From Bacteroidales bacterium (GTDB taxonomy: Bacteria > Bacteroidota > Bacteroidia > Bacteroidales > ML635J-15): a stretch of 49,129 nt of DNA. Shown in pieces: positions 26,119-35,058 of this stretch. Positions within the stretch are counted from its first letter, which is position 1. Each line of letters begins with the position of its first letter. The notes beneath the pieces are model-generated. The model worked only from the letters and a program-made list of their open reading frames with translations, had not been told where the DNA came from and did no database searches. The DNA lies in assembly GCA_031284905.1 (NCBI GenBank), contig JAITXI010000162.1, forward strand, positions 1 to 49,129. Reading direction: 5' to 3'. The position numbers and the translations under genes are program-made.

Positions 26119-28026
26119 ATGAAAAAATTTTTATCGTTATTATTATTTTTAATTAGTTGTGTTATGATTTTTGCACAAACACCAACAATTGTTTCTACTA
26201 CTCCTAGTAATAAAAATATAGTGTTGGAAGAATACACAGGAATACATTGTACGTATTGCCCTGATGGTCATAAAAGAGCAAATCAACTTGCAGCTGCAAA
26301 TCCCGGAAGAGTTGTAGTTATAAATATCCATCAAGGAGAATATGCTGCTCCCGGTCCAGGGGAGCCTGATTTTAGAACATCTTTTGGGAACGCTCTTGCT
26401 AGCCAAATAGCACTGACCGGTTATCCAACCGGAACAGTAAATAGGCGTAATTTTTCGTCGCTTGCAGAAGGAGGAAGTACAACAAGACTTGCTTTGAGTA
26501 GAGGTGATTGGGCTGCTGCTGCAAATATAGTTAAAGTAGAACCATCGGTTGTAAATGTTGCAGCGTCTGCAACTATTGATGTCGTTACAAGAGAACTAAC
26601 TGTTTTAGTTGAAGCGTATTACACAGGGGAATATTCTTTATCAAATTTTAACTTTTTAAATGTAGCTGTTTTACAAGATAATATTTTTGGTCCTCAAACT
26701 GGTGCCAGTTCTTATTATCCTGCAATGATTTTTAATGGTCAATATAAACATAATCACATGTTGCGACATCTCTTAACCGGTCAGTGGGGAGATACAATAT
26801 CCGGAAACGGTTCAAAAATTCCTTCGGGAACTTTTTATTCTAAAGTTTGTACATATCAACTTCCCGATCATATTAATAATATACCATTAGAATTGGTTGA
26901 TTTAAAAATAGCTGCTTTTGTAGCAGAAGGACATAAAAATATTATTACAGGAGTTGAGATTATTCCTACTTTAGAAAATCTTCCTGCTCTAGATGCTTTG
27001 CTGTCTTCTTATAAATTAACAAGAACTGCATGTTCTGGTGATGTAACAGAAACAATCAAAGTAAAAAACTTAGGTAGTACACCAATCACGTCTATTACTT
27101 TTGACATTTCCACAGGAGAAGATTCAACTCAATTTATTTGGAATAATTCTACAGGTATTGCATTTTATGCAACTCAAACTATTACTTTACCTGTTTTAAA
27201 TTTGAATCAGACAACAGCTCATTCTGTTACTGTTACTATAAATAAGTTGAATGAAGATACACTTGATATTCCGTTACAAGTCTCAGAAAATATTGCTGCA
27301 CAACCTGTTGGTCAAGGAACAGTTACTCTTAACTTGTGGTGCGACAGATATGGTGAAGAAACAACTTGGAATGTAAAAAACTCATCCGGAACTACTGTTG
27401 CTTCAGGAGGCCCATACACTCAGTTATCCACTAATACCACTAGTTTAAAAACTGTTGTTCTAACTAATGTTACTACAGATGATTGTTATTTATTTACAAT
27501 TAATGATTCGTTTGGAGATGGTATTAATTGCGGTTTTGGAGCAGGACATTTGGAAATCAAAGATGGAAACAACACAATATTAGTTCAGAATGATGGAACA
27601 TTTACTACTGGTTATTCTCAATATTTCAAATATTCTACGGAAATTATTGAGAGCCCGAGTTCAAACATCATTTCTGTCGAAAATTCAAATGTAAAAGCTA
27701 ATGCAGCTCAAACAAACTCTTCAAAAGCAGGAACATTTGAACCGTTTGATTGTACTGTTTATAATTCAAATTTAGTTACTATTGGAATTTCTGATAATAA
27801 CAACAATAACAATATTTCAATTTTTCCAAATCCTTCAACAGGTTTAGTAAACATTGTTACAAATGAAAATTCAAATGTGAAAGTTATTGATATTACCGGC
27901 AAAATTATTGATACTTTCAAAGTTAATGCAATGGAAACTACTACTTTTACTCAAAGTGCAGGTATGTACTTTATCGAAATTGAATCTAACGGTAAAATTT
28001 CAAACCATAAAATTGTTATTCAATAG
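26119..28026 (+). CDS. Omp28-like secreted protein with T9SS type A sorting domain
   Basis: Predicted exported protein of 635 aa. A signal peptide (MKKFLSLLLFLISC, cleaved near IFAQ) leads into an Omp28-type, thioredoxin-related domain (about 25-270) with VLEEYTGIHCTYCPDGHKRA, where the CxxC is the only obvious redox motif, and QIALTGYPTGTVNRR. The middle region (about 290-540) has beta-rich repeats that resemble adhesin or domain-of-unknown-function folds, such as DCYLFTINDSFGDGI. The last 75 residues (ISIFPNPSTGLVNIVTNEN and onward to HKIVIQ) are a type A C-terminal domain that directs export through type IX secretion and cell-surface attachment. It has its own promoter and terminator. The function of the Omp28 domain is not established, so any redox or adhesive role is inference. 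Confidence 0.88.
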   Translation: MKKFLSLLLFLISCVMIFAQTPTIVSTTPSNKNIVLEEYTGIHCTYCPDGHKRANQLAAANPGRVVVINIHQGEYAAPGPGEPDFRTSFGNALASQIALTGYPTGTVNRRNFSSLAEGGSTTRLALSRGDWAAAANIVKVEPSVVNVAASATIDVVTRELTVLVEAYYTGEYSLSNFNFLNVAVLQDNIFGPQTGASSYYPAMIFNGQYKHNHMLRHLLTGQWGDTISGNGSKIPSGTFYSKVCTYQLPDHINNIPLELVDLKIAAFVAEGHKNIITGVEIIPTLENLPALDALLSSYKLTRTACSGDVTETIKVKNLGSTPITSITFDISTGEDSTQFIWNNSTGIAFYATQTITLPVLNLNQTTAHSVTVTINKLNEDTLDIPLQVSENIAAQPVGQGTVTLNLWCDRYGEETTWNVKNSSGTTVASGGPYTQLSTNTTSLKTVVLTNVTTDDCYLFTINDSFGDGINCGFGAGHLEIKDGNNTILVQNDGTFTTGYSQYFKYSTEIIESPSSNIISVENSNVKANAAQTNSSKAGTFEPFDCTVYNSNLVTIGISDNNNNNNISIFPNPSTGLVNIVTNENSNVKVIDITGKIIDTFKVNAMETTTFTQSAGMYFIEIESNGKISNHKIVIQ

Positions 28027-28055
28027 AAAATATTTTTTTCTTCATAATTTTTTTA

Positions 28056-28090
28056 ATGGAGGCTGTTCTTTTTGAACAGCCTTTTTTTGT
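28056..28090 (+). terminator. Intrinsic terminator of the Omp28-like gene
   Basis: A 9-bp stem AGGCTGTTC / GAACAGCCT (28060-28068 and 28074-28082) with a T5 loop is followed by seven T, 30 bp after the stop. Confidence 0.9.
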
Positions 28091-28259
28091 ATTCATACCA
28101 AATTAGGAAGAAACGCTACACTCGCACTCACTGTAATAAACAATTTAGAATAAACGTTTTTTTCGCTGTATTTTAGCGACACACGTATTTTATACAATAG
28201 TTTGAATGCTACTGAAAAATATTATTGTTTATATTGTTTATTAGAAAATATTCAAAAAG

Positions 28260-28564
28260 TAGATAATCCTGAAATATTCATATCGGCTCGAACGTCTTAA
28301 AAAAGAACGAGTTCGTAAAGTTATTGAGCCTTAGGAGAAGATTTTGTTGGCAGATTATCAGATAATTATTCATACGTAAAAGATTTGGGCTTAATAACAG
28401 AAACAAATAATAAATTAGGAATTTCAAATCCAATTTATACCGAAGTCATTACACGAATTCTAAATGTTAGCTCGCTTTATTCAACAGAAACCCAAATATT
28501 AGCTGGAATATATATGAAACAAGAAATTGTTTCCGGAAAAACTGTTACTCTTGTCGGATTGTAA
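28260..28564 (+). pseudogene. Broken AAA ATPase/PD-(D/E)XK-type gene remnant
   Basis: The 543-bp gap after the Omp28-like gene contains a degraded coding trace. One frame reads YRLERLKKERVRKVIEP and then stops. The next frame picks up LGEDFVGRLSDNYSYVKDLG and GISNPIYTEVITRILN, the usual C-terminal half of the ATPase module in the Bacteroidota AAA-ATPase/DUF1703-like family. Only about 27 residues follow (ending SGKTVTLVGL) before a stop at 28562, where a nuclease-like domain of some 200 residues would be expected. The P-loop part is also missing. So the gene has lost both ends and carries at least one frameshift. Bases 28090-28260 show only AT-rich sequence with a small TCGCT...AGCGA hairpin. 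Confidence 0.68.
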
Positions 28565-28569
28565 GAAAA

Positions 28570-29814
28570 TTATTCATAATGTAAAGCTTCTATCGGGTCA
28601 AGTTTGGAAGCCTTCACTGCCGGAAAATATCCGCAAAAAATTCCTACAATAAAACAAGTAACAAATCCAATAATAATCCACAAAATTGGAACAACAAAAT
28701 TTGTTTTCATAATTAAAGAAACAATATTCCCCGTAGAAATTCCCATAATAATTCCTAAAATTCCACCTAATTGTCCAATAATAATTGATTCTAATAAAAA
28801 TTGTTGTTTTATTACGGAAGATTTTGCTCCGAGTGCTTTTCTAATTCCGATTTCATGAGTTCGTTCCGAAACCGAAACTAACATAATATTCATCAAACCT
28901 ATTGCTGCTCCCAGAATAGTCAAGAAACCAATTACTGATGCACCTATAGTAATTACAGCGATATTTTCCATAAGCATTTTTATCAAACTGTCACTTTTTC
29001 GGATTTCAAAATTATTTTCATCATAAACAGATAAATTTCTGATATTTCTAAAAATTCCTTCTGCCTCACTAATAGCTATTTCCAATAAATTTGGGTCATT
29101 TGGCATTACACTTATTTTAAAGTTACTATTTTGAATATCAAAATTTTGGCGTGCATTATTTAAAGGTATAAAACAAATATTATCGCTATTTCCACCAAAA
29201 GAAGCTCCTTTTGATTTTAATACCCCTATAATTTTATATTTAACATTTCCTATTTGGATAAATTTATCAAGAGAATTCTCTCCAAATTCGAATAATTTAT
29301 CTTGAAGTTGTGAACCGATAATTACAAAATTACAACTTTCATTTATTTCCGAATTAGAAAAATTTCTTCCTTTTTCAATTTCGAGTGCAGAAATTAACAT
29401 ATAATTTTCATCTGTACCTGTTACTGAAATAGTTGGCGTTGTTTTTTCCTCATTATACTTTACAATAGCATTTCCTGCAACATTTACACTCAAAGAAATT
29501 CTTGCAGGAAAATTATAATCTTTTTTAAAACGAACGACTTCATTATATTGGATTTTTTTATTTTCAATTTTTCTACCGCCATTAATTATATTTCCATATA
29601 TTCTATTGATACTAAACGAATTAGCTCCTAAAGCAGAAAATTGTTCAGCCATTGTTGATTTTAAAGATTCCACAGCTGTCATTATTCCTGTGAGAGCCAT
29701 AATTCCAATTGCAATAATCAACACAGTTAAGATAGTTCTTAATAAATTTGTCCGAATAGATTTTACAGATATTTTAATATTTTCTAATAATATGGTTAAT
29801 TTAATTTTCAACAT
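28570..29814 (-). CDS. ABC transporter permease, FtsX/MacB type
   Basis: Membrane protein of 414 aa with one N-terminal helix (ILTVLIIAIGIMALTGIM, about 30-47), a large periplasmic domain of the MacB-PCD type (about 50-280) and three C-terminal helices. NIMLVSVSERTHEIGIRKALGAK is the cytoplasmic signature that contacts the ATPase, and PAVKASKLDPIEALHYE is the characteristic C-terminus. Such permeases act in lipoprotein release, efflux or cell-wall signalling, powered by a separate ATPase that is not encoded here. It lies 12 bp after the DUF2027-Smr gene on the same strand. A second paralogue is at 33443-34684. The substrate is unknown. Confidence 0.9.
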   Translation of the reverse strand: MLKIKLTILLENIKISVKSIRTNLLRTILTVLIIAIGIMALTGIMTAVESLKSTMAEQFSALGANSFSINRIYGNIINGGRKIENKKIQYNEVVRFKKDYNFPARISLSVNVAGNAIVKYNEEKTTPTISVTGTDENYMLISALEIEKGRNFSNSEINESCNFVIIGSQLQDKLFEFGENSLDKFIQIGNVKYKIIGVLKSKGASFGGNSDNICFIPLNNARQNFDIQNSNFKISVMPNDPNLLEIAISEAEGIFRNIRNLSVYDENNFEIRKSDSLIKMLMENIAVITIGASVIGFLTILGAAIGLMNIMLVSVSERTHEIGIRKALGAKSSVIKQQFLLESIIIGQLGGILGIIMGISTGNIVSLIMKTNFVVPILWIIIGFVTCFIVGIFCGYFPAVKASKLDPIEALHYE

Positions 29815-29826
29815 TTTCTCCCAAAT

Positions 29827-30834
29827 TTAATTTATAAGAACCATTGTCGCTCCAAATCCATATTCTCGATAAGACGCATCTTCAAATTTCAAATGATAAA
29901 CATTCGTAAGGGCTTCACGAATCAAATTTTTTAATGTTCCTGCTCCTATTCCATGAATTAAAATTAATTTTTCAATATTTTTATTCATAACGGCTTCAGT
30001 AACTGCTTTGTTAAATTCTTTTAACTGAATTTCAACAATTTCTGCATTAGATAAACCAACAATACTTTCAACTAAACTTGTAATATGCAAATCAACTTCT
30101 AAAACTTCTTTTTTCTTTCTCGGAGCAAATCGTTTACTTTTATCTTCTTCCGCTTCTTCTCTCAAAATTTCTTTCACTTTTTCAAATCCTAAAACATTTT
30201 TTTCTTGATATTTGAAATTTTCTCTCTCAATATCAAATAAATATGCCTTTTCATCAATAAAATCATTATCAACATAACGATGGTCTTGCCAAAAATTCAA
30301 AGGAACAATTTTTATATTTTTTTCAATTTGAGATCTGTAAATATCTGTTGGATGATCACAAAACTGCAACTGAACAATAATTTCATCTGAATGATTTATC
30401 TGTTCGATACTTAATTCTGAAATTTCTATTTTTGTATTTTCTTCTAATTTATCCGAATCTAATTTTTTATATTTAAGATTTTCTTTCAAAATAATGTTAT
30501 AAAAAAATGTATAATTAGAATCATTTATTAGAAAAAGTTTCAAGGAATTTTTAACTTCATCTTTCACAAAAGCTAAAAAAATGTTCGTAATATTATTTTT
30601 TTTGTAGAATTTTTCTTTAATTGCTTCTTCTACTTTAATATTATTTTCTACTTGCGAAATAATATTTATTTTTTTTTCAGCTTTTTTTATTACAATCAAT
30701 TCTTTTGCCACGACTTGATATTCAAAGCCATCATCATCACAAACCATCACCATTTGTTTTGACAATATTTTAACAACAACGGCTTCACCAACATCATTTA
30801 AAAATCTTACTCGGTCTCCTATATTAATTTCCAT
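29827..30834 (-). CDS. DUF2027 and Smr-domain protein
   Basis: Cytoplasmic protein of 335 aa found across Bacteroidota. The N-terminus has a small SH3-like barrel (MEINIGDRVRFLNDVGEAVV), followed by a DUF2027 region (about 75-240) with LKENLKYKKLDSDKLEE and FWQDHRYVDNDFIDEKAY. The C-terminal Smr domain (about 248-335) has the VDLHI and LILIHGIGAGTLKNLIRE motifs, the latter the HGxGxGxLK signature of small MutS-related nucleases. Smr domains nick or bind nucleic acids, and some resolve collided ribosomes on mRNA. The role of this family is unproven. It probably shares a transcript with the permease gene 12 bp downstream. Confidence 0.85.
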   Translation of the reverse strand: MEINIGDRVRFLNDVGEAVVVKILSKQMVMVCDDDGFEYQVVAKELIVIKKAEKKINIISQVENNIKVEEAIKEKFYKKNNITNIFLAFVKDEVKNSLKLFLINDSNYTFFYNIILKENLKYKKLDSDKLEENTKIEISELSIEQINHSDEIIVQLQFCDHPTDIYRSQIEKNIKIVPLNFWQDHRYVDNDFIDEKAYLFDIERENFKYQEKNVLGFEKVKEILREEAEEDKSKRFAPRKKKEVLEVDLHITSLVESIVGLSNAEIVEIQLKEFNKAVTEAVMNKNIEKLILIHGIGAGTLKNLIREALTNVYHLKFEDASYREYGFGATMVLIN

Positions 30835-30886
30835 AATTTTTATTATTTTTGTAAATATTTTTTATTTTGTAAATGTACAAAAAATA

Positions 30887-32128
30887 ATGGGAAAATTAAA
30901 GAAAAATTTTAATTTAGAAGAATATAATTATTTTCTTCCTGACGAAAAAATTGCAAAATATCCTTTAGAAAAAAGAGATAACTCTAAATTATTGATTTAT
31001 CAAAATTCGGAAATTATATCTGATTTTTTCTATAATATTCAAAATTATTTCACTGAAAAAATTTTAATAATTTTTAACGATACGAAAGTTATTAATGCAA
31101 GGATATTATTTGAAAAAGAAACAGGAAGTAAAATCGAAATTTTTTGTTTGGAGCCAATTTATCCGTCTGATTATTATTTGGCTTTTTCTCAAAAAAATAA
31201 ATGTTCGTGGAAATGTTTTGTTGGAAATAATAAAAAATGGAAGTCAGGAATTGTAACTCGAAAAATCAATATCAACGAAATTGAAATTATTTTGACAGCA
31301 ACTCGAATTTCTGAAATCGGGAATAGTTTTGAAATTGAATTCTCGTGGAATAATCCCGAAATTTGTTTTTCCGAAATTTTAAATACAATTGGAGAAATTC
31401 CAATTCCTCCATATTTGAATCGTAATTCGGAAGATATTGATAAATCACGTTATCAAACTGTTTATTCAAAATTTGAAGGCTCAGTTGCTGCTCCAACAGC
31501 CGGTCTGCATTTTACAAAAAATATTTTAGACAATCTAAAAAGTAAGAATAATTTGATTGATAATGTAACTTTACATATTGGGGCAGGTACTTTTCAACCA
31601 ATAAAATCTAATAATATTTCCGAACATTTAATGCATCGTGAAAAATTTATTATTTCAAAATCAACTTTACAAAATATAATTGAAAATTTCGGTAATATTT
31701 GTGCAGTTGGAACTACTTCTGTACGTACTCTTGAAAGCATGTATCAAATTGGTAATCAAATTTATAAGAATGGCAATATTAATAATAATTTATTTTTTAT
31801 AAGTCAATTTGAAGCATACGATTCTAAAAAAAATAACGTTCCGCCTATTGAAATTTTAAAAAATTTACTTTCTTGGATGAAAAAAAATAACTTTTCAGAA
31901 CTTCATTGTGAAACTCAAATCATGATAATTCCCGGTTATGACTTTAAAATAGTTAATAAAATTATTACTAATTTTCATCAGCCAAAAAGTACTTTGTTGT
32001 TATTAATTTCGGCTTTTATAGGAGAAAAATGGGAAAAAATTTATGATTATGCTTTAAAAAATGATTTTAGATTTTTGAGTTACGGAGATTGCTGTTTATT
32101 AGAGATTAATAGAGAGTGTTTAGAGTAA
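30887..32128 (+). CDS. queA: S-adenosylmethionine:tRNA ribosyltransferase-isomerase
   Basis: Converts 7-aminomethyl-deazaguanine in tRNA to epoxyqueuosine, the penultimate step of queuosine synthesis, using SAM as ribosyl donor. At 413 aa it is a little longer than E. coli QueA (356 aa) but in the range seen in this phylum. Motifs are YFLPDEKIAKYPLEKRDNSK, IFNDTKVINARI, YQTVYSKFEGSVAAPTAGLH, VTLHIGAGTFQPI and TNFHQPKSTLLLLISAF. Q-loop residues for SAM are embedded in these blocks. It is divergent from DUF2027-Smr; the TATTTTTG at 30844-30851 is a possible -7 element. No other queuosine genes are nearby. Some Bacteroidota have a QueA paralogue, so substrate identity is likely but not certain. 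Confidence 0.9.
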   Translation: MGKLKKNFNLEEYNYFLPDEKIAKYPLEKRDNSKLLIYQNSEIISDFFYNIQNYFTEKILIIFNDTKVINARILFEKETGSKIEIFCLEPIYPSDYYLAFSQKNKCSWKCFVGNNKKWKSGIVTRKININEIEIILTATRISEIGNSFEIEFSWNNPEICFSEILNTIGEIPIPPYLNRNSEDIDKSRYQTVYSKFEGSVAAPTAGLHFTKNILDNLKSKNNLIDNVTLHIGAGTFQPIKSNNISEHLMHREKFIISKSTLQNIIENFGNICAVGTTSVRTLESMYQIGNQIYKNGNINNNLFFISQFEAYDSKKNNVPPIEILKNLLSWMKKNNFSELHCETQIMIIPGYDFKIVNKIITNFHQPKSTLLLLISAFIGEKWEKIYDYALKNDFRFLSYGDCCLLEINRECLE

Positions 32129-32281
32129 TAATCCTTAGAAGAAAATTATCAAAGGAAAAATTGAAATTTTCAACTAATTCAGAAACTTATTATTATTTTG
32201 AAAACGCATTATAAAAATTGGAAAGGAATTAAAGAATGAATAAGTATTAAAAGAATTAATAAAAAATTTCATCAAAATCTG

Positions 32282-33364
32282 TTATAATTTTAAAACCGCC
32301 TTAAAAACAGTTTCCGGTTTGATGTCATTCATGCAAGGAATTTTTCGTTTGCAAGTATTTCCAAAATAGCAATCGCAACCGGTTGACGGTTCCACAATTA
32401 TTCCTCGATTATAAAGATAAAATTCATTAATATTGAAAATGTTATTCATTAAAACAATTTTTTTCTGTAAAGCAACAGCAATATTTAGCATCATAGAAAC
32501 TTGCGTAACAATAATATCGCAAGCAGAAGCTATAGAAAAAAATTCTTCTAACGAGAATGTACCCGGATAATAACAATTAGTTTGTTTGGAAAGAAAAATA
32601 TTTTTGCTGTTTTCTTGTTCCCCGCCGAGAACTATTGGAAAATAATTGTTTTGTTGAAGAAGTTTTATTAATTCAATCCAATATTTCTCATTCCAAAGTC
32701 TAGTACTCCATCTGTTTCCACAGCCTGTATTTAATCCAACAATAGTTTTTCCACAAGATTTTGATTTGAAAATTTCAGTCCATTTTTGGACTAATTCTTC
32801 ATTAATATTCAACAAATATTTTTCATCATTGAAAGTTAGATGACAAATTTCAAAAATTTCTTCAACATAATGTTTTTTGTTTTGTTTTGAATAATTATCA
32901 AAAAAACCGGTAAGTAATTTATGCTCAGCGGCTTGAGTGGCAGGAGCAATATGATTATCTTTCCAAATAAAACCATATTTTTCTTCAGCTTCAACATTTG
33001 CTAACAGCATACAGACTTCTTCTTCTTTGTCAAGATTTATTGCAATGTCAAATTTTGTATTCGATAAAGTAAAAAAAGAAATAAAATCATAATTAAAAAT
33101 TTTATCAATTATTTGTTTAGGCAATACACTTGTAAATTGAGTTAGCCAAGAAATTTGGCAATTTGGATATAATTCTTTAAATTTCTGAATTAATGGCGTT
33201 GTTCTGATAACATCTCCAATCGCACCTAATTTTATTATTAAAATTTTCTTGTCAATAGGAATATATTCATTGCAATTATTACAAGTAAAATCATTATTTT
33301 TGTTTGGTTTACAAGGAAATGCACCTTTAAAGTTTTTACAATCGTATTTAATAAAATCCAACAT
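32282..33364 (-). CDS. Glycosyltransferase family 9 (heptosyltransferase-like) protein
   Basis: Cytoplasmic-face glycosyltransferase of 360 aa, GT-B fold. The N-terminal domain has ILIIKLGAIGDVIRTTPLI, the GT9 opening in which the aspartate is catalytic, and ISWLTQF. The C-terminal donor-binding domain has IVGLNTGCGNRWSTRLWNEK and VLGGEQENSK, then CDIIVTQVSMMLNIAVAL. Unusual parts are the cysteine-rich N-terminus (DCKNFKGAFPC...CNNC) and C-terminus (STGCDCYFGNTCKRKIPC), which occur in a Bacteroidota subgroup and may bind a metal. It probably adds heptose or a related sugar to lipopolysaccharide core, but no other LPS genes flank it. It is monocistronic with its own promoter. Confidence 0.86.
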   Translation of the reverse strand: MLDFIKYDCKNFKGAFPCKPNKNNDFTCNNCNEYIPIDKKILIIKLGAIGDVIRTTPLIQKFKELYPNCQISWLTQFTSVLPKQIIDKIFNYDFISFFTLSNTKFDIAINLDKEEEVCMLLANVEAEEKYGFIWKDNHIAPATQAAEHKLLTGFFDNYSKQNKKHYVEEIFEICHLTFNDEKYLLNINEELVQKWTEIFKSKSCGKTIVGLNTGCGNRWSTRLWNEKYWIELIKLLQQNNYFPIVLGGEQENSKNIFLSKQTNCYYPGTFSLEEFFSIASACDIIVTQVSMMLNIAVALQKKIVLMNNIFNINEFYLYNRGIIVEPSTGCDCYFGNTCKRKIPCMNDIKPETVFKAVLKL

Positions 33365-33380
33365 AAAAAATATATTACAA

Positions 33381-33388
33381 CAAAATTA
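33381..33388 (-). promoter_or_regulatory. -7 promoter element of the GT9 gene
   Basis: On the minus strand TAATTTTG (CAAAATTA on plus) matches the consensus, 16 bp before the ATG at 33364. Confidence 0.5.
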
Positions 33389-33421
33389 ATATTTTTATTT
33401 TAGAAATTCAAACTTATATTT

Positions 33422-33429
33422 TATATTTG
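33422..33429 (+). promoter_or_regulatory. -7 promoter element of the second FtsX-type permease gene
   Basis: TATATTTG ends 13 bp before the TTG start at 33443, the same spacing as at gdhA and the GldB-like gene, which supports the TTG start. Confidence 0.52.
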
Positions 33430-33442
33430 TAATAAAAATACA

Positions 33443-34684
33443 TTGATTTTCTTACGAATATTTTATGAAAGTTTAATTTTTGCCTTTTCGTCACTGTTAA
33501 GGAACAAATTACGAACGATATTATCGCTGTTGGGAATAACAGTAGGCATTTTTTGTATAATTTCTATAATGTCGCTTATTGATTCTGTTAAACAATCAGT
33601 TATTTCAAGTTTAGAGTCATTAGGCGGTGATGTAGTTTTTATTCAAAAATTTCCATGGACTTTTGAACAAGGACAAGAATATCCGTGGTGGAAATATGTT
33701 AATCGTCCCAATACATCTTTGATAGAATTTAAAAAATTGGAAGAAAATTGTACGTTAGCAGAAAAAATAGCTTACGAGGCTGACGTATCCATGTCTGTAT
33801 CATATTTGGAAAATAAAATCGAAGAAACATCAATAGGCTTTATTTCTCATGATTACAATGTATTACAAAATCTGAATGTTGAAAAAGGAAGATATTTTTC
33901 TCAAATGGAATCAAATTATGGTCATAATGTTGCATTAATTGGAAATATGGTTGCAGTTGATTTATTTAAAAAAGAATCACCTTTAGAAAAATATATTAAA
34001 ATTGGAAATAAAAAAGTGTTAATAATAGGAGTATTAGAAAAAGTAGGACAATCTATGACATCAAATTATGATCATTTGATTTTATTACCATTAAATTATG
34101 GAAAAACAATATTTAATGTTGAAAAATGTAATCCAACAATATTAGTTTCTGTAAAAAAAGGTTATTCTATTGAAAATTTATCTGAAGAATTAACAGTTTT
34201 AATGCGAGGATTGCGAAGATTATCACCTTATGATGAAGATAATTTTGCTCTAAATAAAGCAAGTATGATTATGAAATCAATGGAAAGTATTTTTCAAATG
34301 TTAAATGTAGTAGGAATATTTGTCGGAGGTTTTGCAATGTTAGTAGGAGGTTTTGGAATTGCAAATATTATGTTTGTTTCTGTGAAAGAACGAACAAAAC
34401 AAATCGGTATCCAAAAAGCAATTGGAGCAAAATCGTATATAATTTTATTTCAATTTTTGTCAGAATCTGTAATTTTATGTCTTATAGGTGGAATTGTTGG
34501 ATTAATATTAGTATCCATATTAATGCATATAAGTACGCTTTTCTTACCATTTAAATTTAGTTTAAGTTTTTTTAATATTATTATAGGAATAGTCGTATCT
34601 GTTGCAATTGGATTAATCAGTGGATTTGCTCCGGCACGAAAAGCTGCAAAATTAAATCCGATTGATGCTATAAATTATATATAA
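33443..34684 (+). CDS. ABC transporter permease, FtsX/MacB type (second copy)
   Basis: Membrane protein of 413 aa with the same architecture as 28570-29814. It has an N-terminal helix (LLGITVGIFCIISIMSLIDS), a periplasmic MacB-PCD-like domain (about 50-285) containing GGDVVFIQKFPWTFEQGQ, three C-terminal helices, the VSVKERTKQIGIQKAIGAKS coupling signature, and the PARKAAKLNPIDAINYI tail. The first in-frame start is TTG at 33443. The ATG at 33464 is in another frame and stops at once, so TTG is favoured. No ATPase gene lies beside it. The two permeases are separated by four genes and sit on opposite strands, so they need not act together. Confidence 0.89.
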   Translation: MIFLRIFYESLIFAFSSLLRNKLRTILSLLGITVGIFCIISIMSLIDSVKQSVISSLESLGGDVVFIQKFPWTFEQGQEYPWWKYVNRPNTSLIEFKKLEENCTLAEKIAYEADVSMSVSYLENKIEETSIGFISHDYNVLQNLNVEKGRYFSQMESNYGHNVALIGNMVAVDLFKKESPLEKYIKIGNKKVLIIGVLEKVGQSMTSNYDHLILLPLNYGKTIFNVEKCNPTILVSVKKGYSIENLSEELTVLMRGLRRLSPYDEDNFALNKASMIMKSMESIFQMLNVVGIFVGGFAMLVGGFGIANIMFVSVKERTKQIGIQKAIGAKSYIILFQFLSESVILCLIGGIVGLILVSILMHISTLFLPFKFSLSFFNIIIGIVVSVAIGLISGFAPARKAAKLNPIDAINYI

Positions 34685-34740
34685 TTTATCTTTGTTAATA
34701 AAATCATTTTTTGAAAGTTGAAAAATATTTGTAAAAATAT

Positions 34741-34748
34741 TATATTTG
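34741..34748 (+). promoter_or_regulatory. -7 promoter element of the DUF721 gene
   Basis: TATATTTG ends 14 bp before the ATG at 34763. A TTG at 34718-34720 lies 20 nt upstream as a weak -33. Confidence 0.55.
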
Positions 34749-34762
34749 TAGAATAAAATATT

Positions 34763-35056
34763 ATGGAAAAAACAGATTTTAAATCTTTAGACAATATTAT
34801 TAGTAAAATGATAGAGCAGACTCCAAATTTACAAGATGATATTGATAGAGCAAAAATACCTGAAATTTGGAAAGAAGTTGTTGGTCCAACTATTAGTGAT
34901 TCAACACAAGAAATAAAGGTAAATAGATATAAAATATTTGTAAAAATAAATAATCCGATAATAAAACATGAAATATTATTGATGAAACATTCAATTTTAT
35001 TTGATATAAATAATAAATTAGGTAGAAAATTAATAACAGAATTAATCTTAAGATAA
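34763..35056 (+). CDS. DUF721 domain protein (DciA-like)
   Basis: Small cytoplasmic protein of 97 aa. The block IPEIWKEVVGPTISDSTQEI followed by KIFVKINNPIIKHEILLMK is the DUF721 pattern shared with DciA, the replicative-helicase loader of many bacteria. The length fits the minimal Bacteroidota form, without the C-terminal extension of some DciA proteins. A role in loading DnaB is possible by homology but untested for this subgroup. It heads a three-gene plus-strand run; the next gene starts 2 bp after its stop. Confidence 0.82.
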   Translation: MEKTDFKSLDNIISKMIEQTPNLQDDIDRAKIPEIWKEVVGPTISDSTQEIKVNRYKIFVKINNPIIKHEILLMKHSILFDINNKLGRKLITELILR

Positions 35057-35058
35057 TT

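Noticed and set aside
28570-34684. The two FtsX-type permeases as one transporter system
   Set aside because: They are on opposite strands with four unrelated genes between them and no ATPase gene, so a common operon cannot be supported.
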